Shown here one piece after another: positions 9,928 to 20,964 of a stretch of 64,000 nucleotides of DNA. Positions within the stretch are counted from its first letter, which is position 1. Every line of letters begins with the position of its first letter. Both the position numbers and the translations under genes were made by a program. The notes under the pieces were generated by a model that had not been told where the DNA came from, did not search any database, and saw only the letters and a program-made list of their open reading frames with translations. Source of the stretch: Amorphophallus konjac (lineage: Eukaryota; Streptophyta; Magnoliopsida; Alismatales; Araceae); contig CM040126.1 in assembly GCA_022559845.1 (NCBI GenBank), positions 126,208,886 to 126,272,885 on the forward strand. Reading direction: 5' to 3'.

Positions 9928-11535
9928 AGATCATGTATGTATATCTTTGAAAATCCATATTTATTAAAATATGTAACAAAAAATTATAGAAAATATATTT
10001 TTGGAATCCTTGAATTTTTCTCCTAATTATCATATATTTTATTTTCTAAATTATTTTATATAAATAAATGTCTCTTTGAATGTACATTTTTGAAATTATT
10101 CAATTAAATAGATATTGACGTGAATTCTTGTTAAATAAATTAAGTTAAAAATCATAAAAGTAACGTCCCTCCAAGAGGATGCTAATTAATAAATGACGCC
10201 ACCCACGGGCATCAAATAATATAAGTTTATTTAATTATAGTTAATTATAGAATTGGATGGACATGAATTCTATAATTAACGTAATCATGTTCTCACCGTC
10301 TTCTTCCGGTTTTGACCTATACCTCGGATCTTTTGGCACTCTCATCTCATGTCCGTAGATGGAGTGCCCGTTTCATGATTGGTTCACGTTATACACCTCA
10401 ACTCTCAGTGACATACGAGCCCTCCGTTGGACATTATGTTCCTTCGGACTGGCAAGTTAGTCATTGGGACCTCCATAAGTCTCCTCGTAGCCTTGGATTC
10501 CCTCAAGGCCGACTGAGCTGGTTGTACCTTAAAAACCTCGGATCCGATCCGTGTCACTTTGGTTTTCCGTTAGTCTTGACACTCTACTCCTTTTGGAATC
10601 TTCTTGTCATCAATTTGAGAACATCACCCTTTGACTCTGTATTTGGCCAAATCTGATTCTAAAACATTAAGGGCTGTGGGTCCGTAACTTTTCAGTGCCA
10701 GGTAGGACGGAAGTCCAATTCTGTAAACCATGGTAAAATTCTGGGTGTGGCATTGCACCAAACTCTGTACATCTGTTATATTCTGTTATTCTGCTATATC
10801 TGTTATTCTGCAAACTCTGTTAATTCTGTTAATTCTGTTATTCTGATAATTTGTTGCTTTGTTATTTTGATAATTTAGATATTCTACTTTATTGCTCATA
10901 TTTATTAGAACTCTATTATAATCTGGCCAATTCTGAAGTTATGTTCATCCGAGTAACTGTCCTTGTTATATTCTGATAGCTTGTCCTTGACTCTGCATGG
11001 GAATTCATCACTATTTCTCTTGAGCTCGTAACTGCCTTTGACTTTAATATTCATCTTTCCTGTTAGATTGATCGTCATGATTTTATAGTTCCATGCATTG
11101 CATCGTCACGAATACGTTAATTGGCTAATCACTTATATTCTGCTTGATGAGAGATGTAATTCCTACTGAGCGTTTCGCTCACCAGCCTATCTTTAACGTT
11201 TTTTCAGGTAACGACATTGAAGATAGTCCATCAGATGGGGAAGGGCCAGAGTGTTGAGCGTTATGGAATCGAGTCTGTGTCTTTTATCTTCTTGAGTCTT
11301 GTCCTATCATTGAGTCTTTTCTTTTTTATTAAGAGTAATGAGTCTTTTCATTTAAATATGTAAGTGAGTCAAGAATTGTAAGTTTGACATTTGATATTAA
11401 TAAGAATTGTATTTTTGTCATTATTGTCTAGCCTTGAAGTTGTGTCTTATGAGTTGCTCCGATTATTCACGACTGTATCGCTGCCACGTTCCGACCAATA
11501 CGTTCCGCTGCTATCGGATCGAGGCGTGACAGAAG

Positions 11536-11547
11536 TAGTATCAGAGC
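11536..11547 (+). other. Primer-binding site of element A
   Basis: TAGTATCAGAGC, one mismatch from TGGTATCAGAGC, the complement of the initiator-methionine tRNA 3' end. It starts 4 bases after the LTR end. Confidence 0.8.
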
Positions 11548-11773
11548 CTAGGTATATTAAATCCTAGGTCTTGACTATAGGATGCCATAAGTTCTAGGTT
11601 CAATCCTATTATTACCCAATGAGATTGGGTAGAACCTTGGGTTAAGAGCAAAAAAAAAAGAAATTAAAATACTAATAAGATTAGTTTATGATGATAGCTT
11701 AGTAAAATTTCACGAGAATTACTTGATAATGTTACATGAATTATTTGTGTCTTGTAGAACTAGATAGATAACA

Positions 11774-12727
11774 ATGGCCGCCGAGCGTGCCCAATGGCGT
11801 GAAATGCAAAGGACAGTGCAAGGTTTGACCTAGGCTCTTCAGCGGGTAGCCGAGGGTGGAGCCAATCGTGGAGCTGGAGAGTTGCATCGTGAGTTCCGGA
11901 GCCTCAATCCCCCTAGATTTAGTGGAACTCCTGATCCTGATGTGGCGGAAGATTGGACTAAGGAGATGGAAAGAATCTTCCGAGTAATGCAATGCTCGGA
12001 TCAAGATAAGGTCCTTTTAGCAATATTTCAACTAGAGAAGGACGCAAGGGCTTGGTGGGAATCCGTAGAAGCCACTCTGCCAAACATTCAAGCAACTTGG
12101 GTAGAATTTTTAGAACACTTCAACGAGAAGTATTTCTCGGAGAGAGTTCGGGAGAGAAAGGCGGGAGAGTTCGCTTCACTTAGACAAAGAAGTATGTCTG
12201 TGGCGGAATATGAGGCCCAATTCTCGAGGTTGTCACAATATGCGCCTCATTTGATCATGACAGAAAAGATGAAAGCTAGGAGGTTCTTAAATGGACTAAG
12301 ACTGCAATACATACCCCAGTTGGCACCAATGGACATTCAATCATATGTCGAGATGGTTAAGAGAGCTCAGTTATTGGAAGACGCTATGGAATTATCCGAC
12401 AAGGTTAAGGCGAGAATGGAGAAGAAGAAAGAAGGTAATGGCAACAAGAGGCCCAATGAGGGAAATGACGTTCCGAACGGCAAGAAGCCTAAGGAAGCAA
12501 AGTGCAAGTATTGTGGGAATGAGGGTCACAAATCCGAGAAATGCCGCTGGAAGAATGGAGCTTGTTTTCGTTGTGGAAGCCAAGAACATAAGGTAGCCGA
12601 CTGCCCCCTTCCCAAGGATCAACCTCAGCAGGCAAATGATCACAAGGAAGCACGGTATCGAGGACAATTACAAGCAATAAGACAAATCAAACATGCTGAT
12701 GATGAAGTAACTAGAGGTACCCCTTAA
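11774..12727 (+). pseudogene. gag: Element A gag with one premature stop
   Basis: Chromovirus gag polyprotein, which would form the virus-like particle. The start ATG at 11774 gives MAAERAQWREMQ, parallel to the start of element B gag. Codon 20 is TAG (11831-11833) where B has CAG, and the frame is then open to 12727. It has a gag domain with the DARAWWE stretch, YEAQFSRLSQYAPHL, and two CCHC knuckles (CKYCGNEGHKSEKC and CFRCGSQEHKVADC). It ends 30-odd codons after the knuckles, just before where protease starts in B. This is a typical capsid/nucleocapsid without pol. Start choice rests on alignment with B. Confidence 0.9.
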
Positions 12728-12873
12728 CTTGGCCTAGTTCCTTGGGATGTTCATTAGCATGCCTAGATGATTTAGTCCCATGAATGGAAACCTAGAACTA
12801 GATACGCCATTGACATAGATTGGAAATGAATTTCAATGAATTTGGAGACCAAATTCTTCTAAGTGGGGGAGGG
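12728..12873 (+). other. Residual 3' internal region and polypurine tract of A
   Basis: 146 bp replace the roughly 3.3 kb of pol seen in B. The end (ATTTGGAGACCAAATTCTTC, then AAGTGGGGGAGGG at 12861-12873) matches the corresponding end of B and C, so the polypurine tract is kept while pol is gone. Confidence 0.8.
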
Positions 12874-14695
12874 TGTAGCACCCCTGATAATTTAAGGAAC
12901 AAAATTCCTGAATAAATTAAAATCGGCATAAAAATATTTAGTTATACGCTTAATGAGCCTTAATACTTATAATATTTGAATAGCCCAACAATAACATAAA
13001 GCCTTAGGGAGGCCAAAACCGTTATCCAGCTAAGATTACCCAAAAGGTGTAGATGGGCTTTAAGAGCTAGTATTTATTCATATATCTATATTCTTTTTAT
13101 TTAACTCCAAATCCTCTCACCCTTTTTCTTAAGAACAAAATGCTTGGGCCTAAAATGCCTTAGCTAATGCCTTGTACTTAGGGAGCTTGAGAACCTAAAA
13201 TAGATGAGGTTTTGGGCATAGATACTATTTTGGTCCTATGGAGAGTTATGGGCAAAGAAGAAAGGTGAATGACGCCTTTGCCTATGGCGTGATTCACGTA
13301 TAAAACGACTTAATTAAAGTCGTTAATTCAAAAAATATGAATAGTATCTTTTTTTAAATAAAGGAATTTTATAAAAGTAATTACATAGAAAAATAAAGAA
13401 AAATAAAAAATTCATATTCATAAAATTCCATAGCTAAGCCTCATCAAAATAATAATAATAATAATAGAAATCACGAAAGATGGTAAACTTTAAAATATAC
13501 GTTAATAACGTGGTTGTGATCGTGAATTGGAAGGGGTGTGTTTAGAAGGGTTTAAAAGAAGAAATCCTAATACTTTTAAGACTCGTACTAGGAAGTTGGA
13601 GTCCCAATCAAACACCAAACTTATAGGGTCTTTAAAACCCTATAAATACCCACCCTTCGAACCAACCTAATGCCTTTTTCTCTTCTTCCTCAACCACGAC
13701 CTGCTGTAACTTCTTCTCCAACGAGCCTTGCCGAGAAGTTGTTGCTCTTAACAAACAGAAGGAGCTTGATGCTATTCTTTTAGCTCCTACGGCTGAGCAT
13801 TAAGGAACCTGCTATTGGTTTTATTTTCCTTTTACTGGATGAAGCATGCATATGGTGAAGCTCCAATCTCCTAGTATTCTATTTGATTATTCAATTCACC
13901 AACTGCACGTGAAGAGCAAGTTCCTCTACTTCCGTTGCTATAGCAAGCAGAGGACCGTGTCTTTCTCCAATTGTTCCAAAGTCTTGTCAACTAAAAATCA
14001 TCCCAAAAGGTAGGTGATCTCTCTCCAAGCAAAACTGTTAGTAATATAATCTGTGCATCAAGTGTGTTTTCTAATCATTTTTCGTAGGTTTAGCCCAAAA
14101 TCACCGCATGCATGTTCCTGTTACGGCTGTAGTTTCACGTAAAGTTAACAAAGTTAATGTATGATTAAAGAATTTTTATCTATATAATCGCGTATCTAAA
14201 AATCATGAAGTATATATGATTAGAATCTTCATATTTTTCTTTAATTTTACATGACTTCGCAAGATAATATTAACTAGTTAACAATTTGATTAACTAATAT
14301 ATGAATTTATAGAGTTACTCGGCGAATCACAAACTTTACTGTAACATGTTAGTTATAGGTTTTTACTTTGACAATTTGTTCGTGGGCGCCGGAGTGTCCT
14401 TTGGACATGAAAATTTATGGACGTGTTGTTGGGGTGGAGACCGAGGTAGTAAAAGTGGTTGCACTATTTTTCGTGCCCCCTATCTCAAGATCCCCCGTCT
14501 CTCAACGAAAAATTATTTTGAACATCTGGTTATGTAGAGTTTTTCGAGCCCGTCATTTCGATATATCATAGGCTCGATTCCGACATAGTTACGTCGAGAA
14601 ACGAGAGGGTTGAAAATTGATTTTTTTTGAAATAACAACCAACTATAGGTCGTTAAATGCAATTTGGATGCCACTGTACAGTGGCGTCAATTTAA

Positions 14696-14738
<43 letters not shown>

Positions 14739-16337
14739 TGCATGTATATCTTTGAAAATCCATATTCATTAAAATATGTAACAAAAAATTATAGAAAATA
14801 TATTTTTGAAATCCTTGAATTTTTCTCCTAATTATCATATATTCTATTTTTCTAAATTATTTTATATAAATAAATGTCTCTTTGAATGTATATTTTTGAA
14901 ATTATTCAATTAAATAGATATTGACGTGAATTCTTGTTAAATAAATTAAGTTAGAAATCATAAAATTAACGTCCCTCCAAGAGGACGCTAATTAATAAAT
15001 GACGCCACCCACGGGCATCAAATAATATAAGTTTATTTAATTATAGTTAATTATAGAATTAGATGGACATGAATTCTATAATTAACGTAATCATGTTCTC
15101 ACCGTCTTCTTCCGGTTTTAACCTATACCTCCGATCTTTTGGCACTCTCATCTCATGTCCGTAGATGGAGTGCCCATTTCATGATTGGTTCACGTTATAC
15201 ACCTCAACTCTCGGTGACATACGAGCCCTCCGTTGGACATTCCGTTCCTTCGGACTGGCAAGTTAGTCATTGGGACCTCCGTAAGTCTCCTCGTAGCCTT
15301 GGATTCCCTCAAGGCCGACTGAGCTGGTTGTACCTTAAAAACCTCGGATCCGATCCGTGTCACTTTAGTTTTCCGTTAGTCTTGACACTCATCTCCTTTT
15401 GGAATCTTCTTGTCATCATTTTGAGAACATCACCCTTTGACTACGTATTTGGCCAAATCTGATTCTGAAACATTAAGGGCTGTGGGTCCGTAACTTTTCA
15501 GTGCCAGGTAGGACGGAAGTCAAATTCTGTAAACCATGGTAAAATTCTGGGTGTGGCATTGCACCAAACTCTATACATCTGTTATATCCTTTTATTCTGC
15601 TATATCTGTTATTCTGCAAACTCTGTTAATTCTGTTAATTCTGTTATTCTGATAATTTATTGCTTGGTTATTTTTATAATTTAGATATTCTGCTTTATTG
15701 CTTATATTTATTGGAACTCTGTTATAATCTGGCCAATTCTGAAGTTATGTTCATCCGAGTAAATGTCCTTGTTATATTCTGATAGCTTGTCATTGACTCT
15801 GCATGAAAATTCATCCCTATTTCTCTTGAGCTCGTAACTGCCTTTGACTTTAATATTCATCTTTCCTGTTAGATTGATCGTCATGATTTTCTAGTTCCAT
15901 GCATTGCATCGTCACGAATACGTTAATTGGCTAATCACTTATATTCTGCTTGATGAGAGATGTAATTCCTACTGAGCGTTTCGCTCACCAGCCTATCTTT
16001 AACGTTTTTTGAGGTAATGACATTGAAGATAGTCCATCAGATGAGGAAGGACCAGAGTGTTGAGCGTTATGGAATCGAGTCTGTGTCTTTTATCTTCTTG
16101 AGTCTTGTCCTATCATTGAGTCTTTTCTTTTTTATTAAGAGTAATGAGTCTTTTCATTTAAATATGTAAGTGAGTCAAGAATTGTAAGTTTGACATTTGA
16201 TATTAATAAGAATTGTATTTTCGTCATTATTGTCTAGCCTTGAAGTTGTGTCTTATGAGTTGCTCTGATTATTCACGACTCTATCGCTGCCACGTTCCGA
16301 CCAATACGTTCCGCTGCTATCGGATTGGGGCGTGACA
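12874..16337 (+). repeat. Element A, 3' LTR
   Basis: 3464 bp, same ends as the 5' LTR and bounded by the CCATA duplication. TATA box at 13641, hairpin at 15974-15986. It differs from the 5' LTR by scattered, mostly transition, substitutions, the AT-run length and at least two indels. Confidence 0.93.
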
Positions 16338-16342
16338 CCATA

Positions 16343-16985
16343 TGTTCCTTGCACCCCGGTCCAATCGAGTCCTTTTGTGGGTCAACCCCTCCACACGCTA
16401 CGGCCTTCATATCAAGCCCCTCCGAGGTTTCAAGGCCAACCCTCCATTTTACATGTAACTCCTCTCCAACAAATCCTCATTGATAAGATCGCCAAGATGG
16501 AGGAACAATTGAAGAGGGTCACAAGTTCGCGGCCTCCTCTTCCTCAAGTCAATCCTCTCTACACTTTCATGAATGAAAAAATGAAAATGGAGAAAGACCG
16601 GAAGGAGAGAAGAACTAAAAATGGCATCATCAATATGAGTGACCAAGATGACTTGCCAAATTTCAATGATCAAATGGACATCATCCGCCCACCACCCATT
16701 CATCTCATTCATTCATATGACCCACCACTTCCACATCCACATCCGCAAAACCCTCCACATCATTATGCTTCACTACCTATCAATACACCTACACCACAAT
16801 GTCCATTTGAATACGACTATGAAGAATTAGAGATGGCACATGATGAAACTTTTGAAAATACACCTACTCTGAGTTTCCTTCACTTTCCTCTTCCACCACT
16901 ATAACAAGAACCCCTTGCTCAGGATGATGCCACCATCCTTACCCCTATTTATGAAACCACGTGGTGCTTTGATGATGGGTCGATA
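16343..16985 (+). pseudogene. H1 gag-like ORF, 3' part
   Basis: Continues the H1 reading frame after element A. It has a proline-rich segment, then a short helical stretch (LIDKIAKMEEQLKRV) and a KMEKDRKERR basic stretch, a histidine/proline-rich region, and a TAA at 16902-16904. After the TAA the frame stays open and sensible to about 16985, where a second insertion begins. No zinc knuckle or catalytic motif is visible. Family not recognised. Confidence 0.5.
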
Positions 16986-16989
16986 CTTC

Positions 16990-18100
16990 TGTTGGGTCCC
17001 TTGGTGCAACCGTAATCAAGAGGGGGGTGAATTGATTACACCCGTTTCAAAAATTCTGACCAGATAAAACTCTGGTTTCAACACACAGCGGATGCAACAC
17101 AGCGGTTGGAGACACGAGTGAAACTTAGACACAGGAGTGAAACTTAGATACATGAAGTATCAAAAACATCGTGTCAAAGAGATGAGTGGTTTGTTAGAAC
17201 AAACCCAGTTGAGCTTTTCATGTATGCAGATAGGATGCGTGTTGCAGTCTGATTTAACCCAGTACATGTGATAGTGTTTCTATAAATGGTTGTCCAAATA
17301 AACTTCTGGCAGACAGAAAGATCTGTTGCACAACAGAGATTTATCAAACACTTCGTGTGTGTAAGCAGTGTGTGTAGTATTGTAAACAAATTGGTGTGTG
17401 TGAAGGTGCTAACTTGAACCTGTGAATGGAGATAGAAGAAATGGACAAACGCATAGGAATTCAGATATGAAAATAGGATTTTTAAGGTGGTTCAGGACCA
17501 CAGTCGGGTTCCCTACGTCCACCCCTTACCGAACTTGATGAGGCTTTCCATGCTGCAAATGCAGAAACACACACGGGGACAAGTCCCCAACAAACGCTGA
17601 TATACAGCTTGACACGAGGACATAGTCCTCAGTTCATGCTACTACTCACAGCAACACATGAGGACGAACCCCAAACAAAAAACGCGCTACAAAAATGCAG
17701 CAAAATATGGGGATAAACCCAAAAAGAAAAACACGCTGCAAAGGTGTAGCACCACACGGGGACAGATCCCCACAAATGTCACAAATGCTGACAAACAGCT
17801 TGCACAAGGAATAAGCTCCTCATCCATACACACACGGTTGCAAAGCAGTCAAAGACCACTCCGGTCTCTAAAATAGAGTATCAGAAACACGCTGTCAAAC
17901 CGACCCCACACATGGAAAATAGATGCGAAGTTTCGAAGGAAAAACACAAAACAAAACTAATAAAAAAATGTGGCTTCAGATCGAAGTCTTGAATCTGAAT
18001 ATGTAGATATGGCTAAGATCTGAAAACCGGTATGCTTCTCTTCTCAGTGGCCGCACACAAACTCAGGGAGGAAGGTTCTCTTTTCTCTCTTTCAGTTTTT
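16990..18100 (-). mobile_element. Copia (SIRE/Maximus-like) LTR end, minus strand
   Basis: On the minus strand the LTR 3' end reads TTCACCCCCCTCTTGATT ... CCCAACA, like the SIRE-type LTR end at 59376-59423 (TTCACCCCCCTCTGG ... TAACA). The inner part has a GGTTCAGGACCACAGTCGGG / CCTACGTCCACC stretch and repeated CACGGGGACAAGTCCCC-like units near 17570-17800. The left edge at 16990 cuts the H1 ORF. No second LTR or target duplication was found, and the right edge is uncertain, so this may be a solo or truncated LTR. Confidence 0.45.
17540..17830. repeat. Tandem GGGGACAAGTCCCC-type units
   Basis: Four to five imperfect units of roughly 55 bp, each with a small palindrome such as GGGGACAAGTCCCC or GAGGACATAGTCCTC, followed by CACAAACGCTGACATACAGCTTG-like sequence. 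They lie in the minus-strand copia-like LTR fragment. This is another case of short palindromes repeated within an LTR. Confidence 0.5.
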
Positions 18101-18115
18101 CTTTTTTTCTTTAAC

Positions 18116-18502
18116 TCAAAGGTAATAGTTGCAAGGTGGGACAAGGTTTCCCGTACACCGCTTCATTGCTGAAGGGGAGTGGACGCGCCACACTGGCCAC
18201 CAGACAAGCGTTTTCATTAAGAAAGGCAGTAAAGGGAACACAAAGGGGCGGAGATGGGGGTGGGGGGATGGGAAGGCACCCATACTAAAAAGACGAATGG
18301 GGCCAAATACAACAATATGGAGCATAGCCCCATGGAGCCCAACAAGAAGGAAGAAGAGAAAAACCAGCCCAAGAACCTTAGGCGAGCAGCAAAACAGACA
18401 GCTGATGCAACGGGCTAAGCAAAAGAGCAAGCCATCAGATATCCCGATCACGTGTGGAGCTAGTGGAGTTTGAGCATTTGTGGGAGCTCCTAGTAGCAAC
18501 AC
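18116..18502 (-). other. Unclassified minus-strand ORF, no recognised domain
   Basis: An open frame of 128 codons with leucine/phenylalanine-rich, low-complexity sequence. It follows the larger ORF at 18524-19615 in the same transcriptional direction. I cannot tell whether it is coding. Confidence 0.15.
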
Positions 18503-18523
18503 ATTCAGACCTAGCAGCTGGTC

Positions 18524-19615
18524 TCAGTGATCCTTGTCGTGATCACCTACGAAGTTTGCATGGGCGCGGAGGAGGTCAAACGTCCCAGCTAACTCAAAGC
18601 TAGGGATGGATAGTGGCTCGAGGAGGATTGGCAGCTGGACAGAGCCATCGACAATGGGAATCCTGGCAGCGTCAACGGGGCCGGTCCAGTGAGGAGAGGC
18701 CCTAGCAAGAGTAGCGTGCAAGAACGGTGATGGTGAACCACGATCAGGATACTTTGTAGCCCTTTTTAAGACCTGAGCGAAGGACAGACGAGGCTTGACG
18801 AGCTCTTCCGAAGGAAGGCTCATGGCCCTGGCCATTCCGAGAGATGCTAGAGACGGGGCAGTAGAGGGAGACCAGGCGACAGCTGCAGCATTGAGCCCAG
18901 GACCAAGGGGTGGGATCGCAACTCCTGGGGGAGCTTCAGGCGTTCCAGACACTACAGCACCGGTAGGGGCTGTAGCGGCAAGACTCCCAGGTAAGCACAT
19001 GGTGGAGACGTAGGGAGCAGCAAAGGCAGAGACCTCCGTTGAAGCAGCAGAGTTGGTTGGAGTAGTGGGAGGGGGCTGGAACACGACGTCTGGGGAGGCT
19101 ACATGTTGGCCAAGCACTACAAGAGGGCCCACCAGAGCCGGTAGCCCTAAGGAAGAACCGTCGGTGACCTTGCAGGCGATGTGAGGGTGCACAAGGGGGC
19201 AAACCTCCATGACCACGGTGGTGCCGTGAGGCTTGGCAGCAGCCTGGGCAAAAGACAGGCCAGCAGACGGGGCACCATCGACCGGGAGCGAGGCAACCAC
19301 AGGCTTAAAAGAGTCAGGTACCACTAAAGCTTCAAGGCCAACAACGAGCCCAGGTTGCACTGGTGGCGGTTCCCAGATGATGGCCTTGCACAATGAAGAT
19401 GACAGCGGAGGCTGGACACCCAACACAGAAGGACCGTCAGCGAGAAAAAGAGAGCCGGGGATGGCGGCGGCCACAGAGTGTGGCCCAGTCCCCTTGTCAC
19501 CAACGGCAAGAGGAGGTGAGGGAGAGAGGGGTCCCTGGACCACCCCCGTATCCGGCTGGGCAACAACAAGAGGAGATGTGATGCCACCGTCATTGACACC
19601 AAGCAAGGGAGGCAC
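18524..19615 (-). CDS. Unrecognised 363-codon ORF, possible retroelement ORF1
   Basis: Low-complexity, alanine/proline/valine-rich protein without transmembrane segments. It twice has a LSFAQ stretch (LSFAQAAAKPHG near residue 120 and RLSFAQVLKRATKYPDRG near residue 280), followed by a RIPIVDGSVQLPILLEP stretch. That order resembles the region before the DUF4283-type domain of plant LINE ORF1 proteins, but the domain itself is absent. A minus-strand TATA box lies at 20246-20258, about 0.6 kb upstream. Base composition is clearly GC-richer than its neighbours. The upstream part (19680-20160) has a C-rich tract followed by AGGTAATC and a GGCCGGCC stretch, as in the Tat-like leaders. The start at 19615 is simply the first ATG. 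Confidence 0.35.
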   Translation of the reverse strand: MPPLLGVNDGGITSPLVVAQPDTGVVQGPLSPSPPLAVGDKGTGPHSVAAAIPGSLFLADGPSVLGVQPPLSSSLCKAIIWEPPPVQPGLVVGLEALVVPDSFKPVVASLPVDGAPSAGLSFAQAAAKPHGTTVVMEVCPLVHPHIACKVTDGSSLGLPALVGPLVVLGQHVASPDVVFQPPPTTPTNSAASTEVSAFAAPYVSTMCLPGSLAATAPTGAVVSGTPEAPPGVAIPPLGPGLNAAAVAWSPSTAPSLASLGMARAMSLPSEELVKPRLSFAQVLKRATKYPDRGSPSPFLHATLARASPHWTGPVDAARIPIVDGSVQLPILLEPLSIPSFELAGTFDLLRAHANFVGDHDKDH

Positions 19616-19679
19616 ATCAGCGGGTGCAAGGGTAACTTAAAGAAAGTAGATGAAGGGCTGCTCCTCTCTGTAGGCACCG

Positions 19680-20352
19680 GGAAGAGGCGGCCGGTTGCAT
19701 CGACAGCAGCAGGGTCGTCCAGAAGGGAAGGGGCGCTCGATACCTCCCCCTCCAGAAATTGCTACGAAAGCTGGGCCTACAGTGCATGAGTCAAAAGAAC
19801 ATAAACGGGGTGATCGCCAGAGACTTGTACCTGAGCCTCACAGGGTGATGATCGCGTGGAATGCCTTCAAATAATGAGTTTGTGAGAACCCGACTTCTCC
19901 ATGCTCGGCCGGCCAAGGATGGGGATCCCTACAAAGTCCCGAGATGCTAAAATCCCTACAAACAATGACAAAGCCCACGAACACAAAGAAACAAATGTCG
20001 ATTAGCTCTGAGAAGTGTAGTAGAAGTTCTAAGCAATGTAGATAAAGGAAAAGAAATGGAGGCGTGATTACCTGGGGGGGGTGTGGGAAGGGGGGATGGT
20101 CGAGACTTTCGGCTACCTGCCTTCCCATTTGTTTTAAAAAATTTTTTTTAACTCCAATCAATACCTACATGACAAGACAAAAGGGGGGCGATCAACCCTA
20201 GAAGAGGGAAGGAGCGCTCCACCTTTGACTGCCAAGCAGGGAGAATTTTATATATAGAGCAAGTAAGCAAAGGTACAAAGTACAGTTAAGGTCGGATCGA
20301 GGGGCACCCTATCTTATCAAGATGATAGGGGCCATTTACAATAGTTGGAAGA
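19680..20352 (-). other. Leader-like region of an unassigned minus-strand element
   Basis: Minus-strand order: TATA box (20258-20246), C-rich tract with CCCAGGTAATC (donor-like, near 20070), then TTGTAG and CTTGGCCGGCC near 19905. This parallels the leader/intron arrangement at 22705-22555 and 2475-2371. No coding region was recognised. Confidence 0.35.
20246..20258 (-). promoter_or_regulatory. Putative TATA box (minus strand)
   Basis: The minus strand reads CTATATATAAAAT. It lies upstream of the C-rich leader and the 363-codon ORF. Confidence 0.4.
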
Positions 20353-20964
20353 TGCCACGCCCCGAACCGATAGCAGCGGAACGTGTCGTTTGCTCGAAAC
20401 GTGGCAGTTAAACAGTCATGTCAATCAGAGCATAGTCATTTCCACAAAACACAATTTGGACAAATAACAAATTTCATTTCAAATATAAGTTCCTTACATA
20501 TTCGGGCCCATAATAAACGAAAAGACTCAATAAAGAAAAATTACAATGAGACTCTTGACTCGACTTAACATAAGACACGGGATAGCAAGACTAGGTGGTT
20601 CGTCTAGATGTCAGAGTTCTCTTCACTCTTGCCCTTGCCCATCATGTTCGGTCTCGTCGTCACTAAGGTCATTACCTGAAAAACATTGGAAAACGCAGGG
20701 TGAGCGAACGCTTAGTAGGACTTAATATCTCATGCTTCCAAGCTAGCTTTAAGTCAATTACAGTTTAACATGCTCATGCAGGTCATGCAAGATATAGAAA
20801 TCGAGAACTGTAATAACACGAGATAAATTCAAGAACTAAAAAAAACGAGTAAGTAAGATGCTAGATAAACTCATGATGAGTAAGGACAATGATAATCAAG
20901 AGAGTATAGCTGTAGATATATTTTCTCCTCTTACTTAAAGGAAGATGGTGTTTATGAATAAATC

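Larger units (their letters stand above)
8093..11531 (+). repeat. Element A, 5' LTR
   Basis: 3439 bp, from TGTAGCACCCC to GGGCGTGACA-type end. TATA box TATAAATA at 8871. Palindrome units of the GACGCC type occur near 8500, 9872 and 10160-10280. A GAGCG-TTT-CGCTC hairpin (11168-11180) followed by TTTCAGGTAACGA lies near the 3' end, as in the other Tekay-type LTRs here. Compared with the 3' LTR it has an extra 16 bp near 8265 and lacks about 27 bp after 9010. Small ORFs inside are duplicated in the other LTR and are not genes. Confidence 0.93.
8093..16337 (+). mobile_element. Element A: gag-only Tekay-type LTR retrotransposon
   Basis: A complete element of 8245 bp with two LTRs (8093-11531 and 12874-16337) and a 5-bp target duplication CCATA (8088-8092 and 16338-16342). 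The internal region is only 1.34 kb: primer site, a gag ORF with two zinc knuckles, a short tail and a polypurine tract. Protease, RT, RNase H and integrase are missing. The gag and primer site are close to those of full element B, which places A in the chromovirus (Tekay/Del) lineage. It could only have moved using proteins supplied by another element. LTR differences, including indels, make it older than B. Confidence 0.93.
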
